From JBCDCB01 sp039182735 (GTDB lineage Bacteria > Planctomycetota > Phycisphaerae > Phycisphaerales > UBA1924), in contig JBCDCB010000033.1 in assembly GCA_039182735.1 (NCBI GenBank), positions 1 through 36,770 on the forward strand: DNA of 36,770 bases, given 5' to 3'. The notes below the pieces were generated by a model, which was given only the letters and a program-made list of their open reading frames with translations, was not told where the DNA came from and made no database searches. The stretch's first letter is position 1; the number at the start of each line of letters is the position of its first letter. This document shows positions 33,197-36,770 of the stretch, piece by piece. The translations under genes and the position numbers were made by a program.

Positions 33197-33577
33197 TCAT
33201 ACGAACGGCATCGCGATGTTCGCGCCGAGCACCGCGAGCGTCATGACGACGCTCAGCGTGTGCAGCTTCGTGAAGGTCGCGGAGTCGCCGCGGTCCGTCG
33301 CCCGGTTCGTCGCGGGTACGAGCATTGCGCACACAACGGGCAGCACCACGGTCAGGCCACCAACCGCGTACTGCCCGGCACTCGGGTCTGACGATAACGC
33401 GACCGCGACCAGCGATCCCACGCCGAGCACCGCGAGCAGGCGGAAGAACTTCGGGAACATCGCCCTTAGCAGCACCCCTGCGGGCCCTGCTTCGAGCGAC
33501 TTGAAGATGGTCGGCGCCAGCACCGCCGTCTGCAGCACGATCACGCCGACGACCACACCCGATATGAAGTTCTGCAT
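33197..33577 (-). CDS. DUF4149 (TMEM205-like) small membrane protein
   Basis: 126 residues with four membrane helices. The opening segment SGVVVGVIVLQTAVLAPTIF and the AMFPKFFRLLAVLGVGSL block are typical of DUF4149, and the LHTLSVVMTLAVLGANIAM end fits. The function is unknown. A GGAG lies about nine bases upstream of the ATG at 33577. It follows the dioxygenase gene after 78 bases. Confidence 0.78.
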   Translation of the reverse strand: MQNFISGVVVGVIVLQTAVLAPTIFKSLEAGPAGVLLRAMFPKFFRLLAVLGVGSLVAVALSSDPSAGQYAVGGLTVVLPVVCAMLVPATNRATDRGDSATFTKLHTLSVVMTLAVLGANIAMPFV

Positions 33578-33655
33578 CCGAAAGGACTCCGTTGATCTGA
33601 ACGCCGCGGACGCGCGGGCTTTCGCTAAAGCCGAAGACGAACGCAGTTCCGACGC

Positions 33656-35350
33656 TCACGCGAGCACCCCGCCAACACCCTCGCCAATCCCATGAGCCTC
33701 GCGTTCAAGTTCACCGAGACGGTGATCGGGAAGACGGTCCAGTACGCCGAGTGACGCGTAAGCATCGAGGAGGCTTATCGCCTGTTCGGCGCGGTACGCC
33801 GCGTCTGTATCGACGATCTCACGTCCGAGAATCCGCTCCAGATCGCTCTGCTCGTACACATCACGATCGCCCGATTCCGTCGCGGTACCGTACTGCTCGA
33901 GATTGCTCGCGAAGATCCCCGCGGCGGACGCGGGCAAAAAGTCCTCGTACCGAATTCCCTTGCAACGCAACACCCCATGCCGAACAAGCTCGACGGCGTC
34001 CACCGTGCCCGCACGGTCGACATCGGTGTATGACGCCCCGGGCACAGGCTCATAGACGGCGTATACCAGTTGCTCCTCGAGCAGGCCGAGTAGCGACCCA
34101 GGGAAGGGAGCGAATCGCTTCTTCGGCGGCCCGGGCGCGTCACTCGCACCGCCCGCATCGATCCGCGCTTCTGCCTCTTGCAACGCGAGGCAACCGTTGT
34201 ACAGATCGCGGCCCCGAGGTGTCGTCGCGTAGAACCGCTGCTCGATCTCCCCGAACCGCGCGGTGTGGCTGCCCTCTGCCGCCGGCTGTTCGTCGATGAA
34301 GCGGACCGGCTCGGACAGCGCGCGATACGCGTCCTGGCGCAGCAGGATCTGCGTGCCGCAGTCGGGCCCCTCCGTCGCGTCCTTGTAGCCGTTGTGATCG
34401 AGCTCCCAGAGCCTCAGGTCGTCCGTCTCTAACGCTTCGGCGAGGGCCGACGCCAGGTCGTGAATGTCGCGCGGGCGTACGTCATCCCGGACAAACGCCT
34501 TCACGTCGTCGTGTCGCAGCCATCGAAAGTGCAGCAGCATCCAGTGCGCGTCGGCGATGCGAGCGGTCTGCGCGAGCGCCCCGGCGGCGTTCTGAACGAA
34601 CTCGCCCCGCGCGATCAGCCCGAGCTGCCAACGCATCGCCGTGGAGTAGAGGTCGATGCAGAGCGTGTTCGGCGTGAGGTGGTTCAGGTGGTGCGACGAG
34701 AAGCACGCGATGTCGGCCGCGATCTTGAGCCCGTCGCGGCACAGGTCCTCATAAAGCTCCCGACCGCGAGCCTCGCCCGTCCACCCGAAGATCCGCTGGA
34801 TCCCCTCGCGCACAAGATCCATCGCGTCCTCGAAGTCGAGCCCACCCTGGACCTCGCACCGCTCGATGAGGGCCATCGCACGCTCCGAGAACACTTGTCT
34901 CTGGCTGAGCAGGGCATCGATCCGCTCCCGAGTCGACGCGTCGAAGCCATCGGTCCGCAGCAGCGAAGCGAAGATGCGGTTTTCGGGCTCGTTCCTCGAT
35001 CGGAACGCCGTCGCGATCACCGGCTGGCTCTTCGCGCCGACGCTCGTCATGTCGTAGAAGTTGTGCGGCTCCATGCCGAAGCAGGCGAAGTACCGCGAGA
35101 TCCAGCGGAACTCATCCTCGCGTCCGATGCGGATCGCGCCGTGGCGTTCGCCGGACGTCGCGCTGAGCTCTTCGTCGCTCACGCGGAAGCCGCCATGCAG
35201 CCGGGAGAGCATCCGCGCGACCGTGCAGTTGCACCTCAGGTTGACCTCGAGAGACTTATCGTACAGCGGCACCTCGCGCGCAAACATCGTGCTGAGCTCG
35301 GCAAAGAGGTGGCGCTGCATCTCCCGCGTGTCGGCGTACTCAAGCGTCAT
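33656..35350 (-). CDS. hglS: 2-oxoadipate dioxygenase/decarboxylase (HglS/YdcJ, DUF1338)
   Basis: 564 residues. The HglS family converts 2-oxoadipate to D-2-hydroxyglutarate with a non-heme iron, as in D-lysine breakdown. The SGERHGAIRIG motif puts His70 and Arg74 at the metal- and substrate-binding positions of the family, and SSHHLNHLTPNTL (about 219-230) supplies the next His. The segment RFGEIEQRFYATTPRGRDLY near 365-385 fits the Glu-containing region. Longer than the Pseudomonas enzymes by roughly 100 residues. AGGAAG precedes the ATG at 35350. No other lysine-catabolism gene is seen, so another alpha-keto acid may be the substrate. Confidence 0.85.
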   Translation of the reverse strand: MTLEYADTREMQRHLFAELSTMFAREVPLYDKSLEVNLRCNCTVARMLSRLHGGFRVSDEELSATSGERHGAIRIGREDEFRWISRYFACFGMEPHNFYDMTSVGAKSQPVIATAFRSRNEPENRIFASLLRTDGFDASTRERIDALLSQRQVFSERAMALIERCEVQGGLDFEDAMDLVREGIQRIFGWTGEARGRELYEDLCRDGLKIAADIACFSSHHLNHLTPNTLCIDLYSTAMRWQLGLIARGEFVQNAAGALAQTARIADAHWMLLHFRWLRHDDVKAFVRDDVRPRDIHDLASALAEALETDDLRLWELDHNGYKDATEGPDCGTQILLRQDAYRALSEPVRFIDEQPAAEGSHTARFGEIEQRFYATTPRGRDLYNGCLALQEAEARIDAGGASDAPGPPKKRFAPFPGSLLGLLEEQLVYAVYEPVPGASYTDVDRAGTVDAVELVRHGVLRCKGIRYEDFLPASAAGIFASNLEQYGTATESGDRDVYEQSDLERILGREIVDTDAAYRAEQAISLLDAYASLGVLDRLPDHRLGELEREAHGIGEGVGGVLA

Positions 35351-35571
35351 CGGATCTTCCTATCTGTGATCGAATTGCTCAGCGCGCTCCGTGCGATCAG
35401 CGTCGACGGGCCCGAGGTAAGCGGGGCCTGAAACAACTCGCCTGCCACGCGAGCGACACCGATCAATGCACGCGCAGCGGTCACACGTCGCAAGACTACC
35501 ACTTGAGTACGGACCAAGTCGGGACCTCCAGAACGATGAGGACAGTCTGCCCAGCGGGGCGGTGAGCGTGA

Positions 35572-35817
35572 TGCTATCCTGTAGTTGAGACCGGGTCTCA
35601 ATTAGTCCGCGCTCGGATCGGGCATCGAGCGGGGTTGCCCACGAGCCTCAAGACCCACAGCCTGCGGCACCACTCCGCCTCGACGGTCGCGAACTCCGGC
35701 GTGCCGTACCGCATGGCCATGGCGTGGATGGGGCACTCGAGCTCCTCCATTCTCGACCTCTACTATCACCTGCACGACGGCGAGTCAGAGGCCGCCATGA
35801 AGCGCATAGCGGGCTAA
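35572..35817 (+). pseudogene. C-terminal remnant of a tyrosine recombinase/integrase
   Basis: Only the catalytic end is left. KTHSLRHHSASTVA has the HxLRH block, MGHSSSSILDLYYH has the box II His and the nucleophilic Tyr followed by His, and the tail ends EAAMKRIAG. The frame opens after two stops near 35563-35571 and has no proper start; the catalytic Arg of box I and the DNA-binding domains are gone. It was probably an integrase of the island or a second element. Confidence 0.7.
35582..35604. promoter_or_regulatory. 23-base palindrome, probable operator
   Basis: TAGTTGAGACC and GGTCTCAATTA are reverse complements except for one position and flank a single G. The inner 17 bases are perfectly symmetric. 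It is 232 bases upstream of the dioxygenase gene start and overlaps the integrase remnant. The compact near-perfect dyad is typical of a homodimeric repressor site (Rrf2 or TetR type); a recombination site is the alternative. Confidence 0.5.
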
Positions 35818-35914
35818 GGCAGGGCGAGCTGTGGGCGCATGCCCAGACAGGGCAGCGGCTATCAGTCCAGTTTCAGCCGAAACGTCTATGAACCATAAAT
35901 GCCAACCCAAACGC

Positions 35915-36055
35915 ATGGCAAGCATCAACATCTCGGTGCGTAAAGAAGTGTACGAATGGTTGCGCAGCCAGCGATTAAGCAACGAGAGCTTCAGTGATGT
36001 GCTCCTGCGGTTGCTCTATGAGCAGCGAGATCGGCGCCGGCCTCGTCGACCTTGA
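35915..36055 (+). CDS. VapB-like antitoxin, probably truncated, without a toxin partner
   Basis: 46 residues from the ATG at 35915; an ATG at 35888 adds nine residues but begins with unrelated sequence. ASINISVRKEVYEWLRSQ followed by NESFSDVLLRLLYEQ is the family opening of VapB antitoxins of the DUF217 kind: a ribbon-helix-helix-like DNA-binding segment and the start of the toxin-binding helix. After RDRR the sequence is antisense DUF2130 DNA, so the real C-terminus is lost. No PIN-domain VapC follows. Confidence 0.55.
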   Translation: MASINISVRKEVYEWLRSQRLSNESFSDVLLRLLYEQRDRRRPRRP

Positions 36056-36092
36056 ACGCCTTCTTGCAGTGAGGGCAGATGATCTCTTGCAT
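35991..36092 (-). pseudogene. N-terminal fragment of a DUF2130 protein
   Basis: From the ATG at 36092 the frame reads MQEIICPHCKKAFKVDEAG, the zinc-ribbon start of DUF2130 proteins (CPHC), then loses similarity at about 36030 where it enters antisense VapB sequence and stops at 35991. About 20 residues of a protein that is normally 400 or more are left. Confidence 0.55.
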
Positions 36093-36148
36093 ATTCGCAG
36101 TCTCTGAGATAGACGACGGCTAGGCGAAGGTGCAGGCGACTGCACGTC

Positions 36149-36700
36149 TCATGAGGCACGGAGGAACGCGATGATGCTCTCGCACAGCTCGTCTAACGCG
36201 TCGCACGCGGTGCCGGCTTCGTGCAGCTCACTGAGTGCAAACCCAATGAACATCGGATTCTTCTTCATCCCCTTTGCATGCAGGTCGTGTTTGGCTCGTG
36301 CGCCGTTTTGAGCTGCCTCCCAGGCGGTGGCTCCGGCCGTGCTTGCAACGCGGCTACCGATGTCGTCGCTCCACATGGTTACCCTCTCTTGCTTGAGACA
36401 GTCCGCGGGCAGCGGGTCTGCTGCTCCGTATCCGCAAAGGTGGAGTAGGGCCTGGTTGTCGAGCCGGTGCTTCTCTCGCTTCGTCGGGTCTTCTACCGAG
36501 GCATCGGAATCGAACACGACGAATGAGGGAATGCCAAACGACTCAAGCATTGCCAGAGGTTCGATCATGTAGCCTTTTCCATTCGCCGGGATGATGTGTC
36601 CGCCAAGGCGATGAAAGTCTCGCAGCCGACCAGTCAGTTCCATCCAGGTCGCGATGATCTGCCCCCCAGAAACCAGTCCGGTTGCTATGCGAGAATGCAC
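36149..36700 (-). pseudogene. C-terminal TOPRIM part of an OLD-family ATPase/nuclease
   Basis: About 180 residues from a GTG at 36700; the frame is closed by a TGA at 36731-36733, so it is cut or frameshifted at its 5' end. The TOPRIM core shows GGHIIPANGKGYMIEP, then GIPSFVVFDSDASVED with the DxD metal ligands, followed by DNQALLHLCG and the typical OLD tail (VTMWSDDIGSRV ... KKNPMFIGFALSELHEAG ... LDELCESIIAFL). The AAA ATPase half is absent here. OLD proteins act in phage defence or DNA repair. The gene is most likely a defence remnant, though its other half may lie beyond the window in another frame. Confidence 0.65.
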
Positions 36701-36770
36701 GGCATCGGACGCATCTGGGAAGGCGGGATTTCATGGCACGGATCAGGCATTCGGCGGAGCAGATCATCGG

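Noticed and set aside
36543..36767. 74-codon minus-strand frame overlapping the TOPRIM fragment
   Set aside because: It is in a different phase from the TOPRIM motifs and has no family content.
1..36770. CRISPR array, rRNA, replication origin or prophage structural genes
   Set aside because: I looked for regularly spaced repeats, rRNA signatures, DnaA-box clusters and capsid/tail genes and found none.

Overview
The window looks like a piece of a GC-rich planctomycete chromosome, most likely of the Phycisphaerae/Phycisphaerales type. This is inferred from gene content: a DUF1570 HExxH protein, many small lipoproteins and secreted proteins with no wide family, and a DUF4394 protein ending in a VPAPSAAG...RRR sorting tail. 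The housekeeping genes are bacterial and tightly packed, with several 4-base or 8-base overlaps. No alignment could be run, so the taxon is a judgement.

Bases 1 to about 28,760 are core chromosome. In order: the end of a STAS protein; tRNA-Ala(TGC) with a strong terminator; a minus-strand lipoprotein; tRNA-Pro(GGG), divergent from the rpsB-tsf translation operon; a DUF1570 protein; a run with nuoB, nuoA, DUF2752, two lipoproteins and a glycosyltransferase-like protein; proA; the dacA-cdaR pair for c-di-AMP synthesis; a NifU-N protein overlapping mutY; rpsA with six S1 repeats; a probable antisense-side small membrane protein; two secreted proteins, one secretin-like; and the minus-strand block nucleosidase-like, nadD, rimO, DUF389. 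Then come tRNA-Glu(TTC), queC, a His/Cys-rich metal-binding protein, a Kef-type antiporter, a DUF4394 secreted protein and an ECF sigma/RskA-type anti-sigma pair.

At 28,769-28,812 lies the 3' half of a tRNA-Gly(CCC) whose 5' half is missing. This is the usual scar of site-specific integration into a tRNA gene, and the sequence changes character there. From this point to the window end the DNA looks like a decayed genomic island: almost 900 bases without a recognisable gene, a COG0523 GTPase lacking its CxCC motif, an IS3 OrfB fragment, a frameshifted and truncated IS110 transposase, a flavodoxin gene cut by that insertion, and remnants of a tyrosine recombinase, a VapB-like antitoxin, a DUF2130 protein and an OLD-family TOPRIM nuclease.

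Inside the island one block is better preserved. It reads leftward from 35,350 to about 31,850 as 2-oxoadipate dioxygenase (HglS/DUF1338), DUF4149 membrane protein, PepSY membrane protein and truncated flavodoxin. A near-perfect 23-base palindrome lies upstream at 35,582-35,604. This palindrome-headed redox-flavoured gene set is the best candidate for an undescribed regulated unit. The tRNA-Gly scar, the DMG-for-DGA change in DacA, the CxCC-less COG0523 protein and the His-rich repeat protein are the other points most worth checking.
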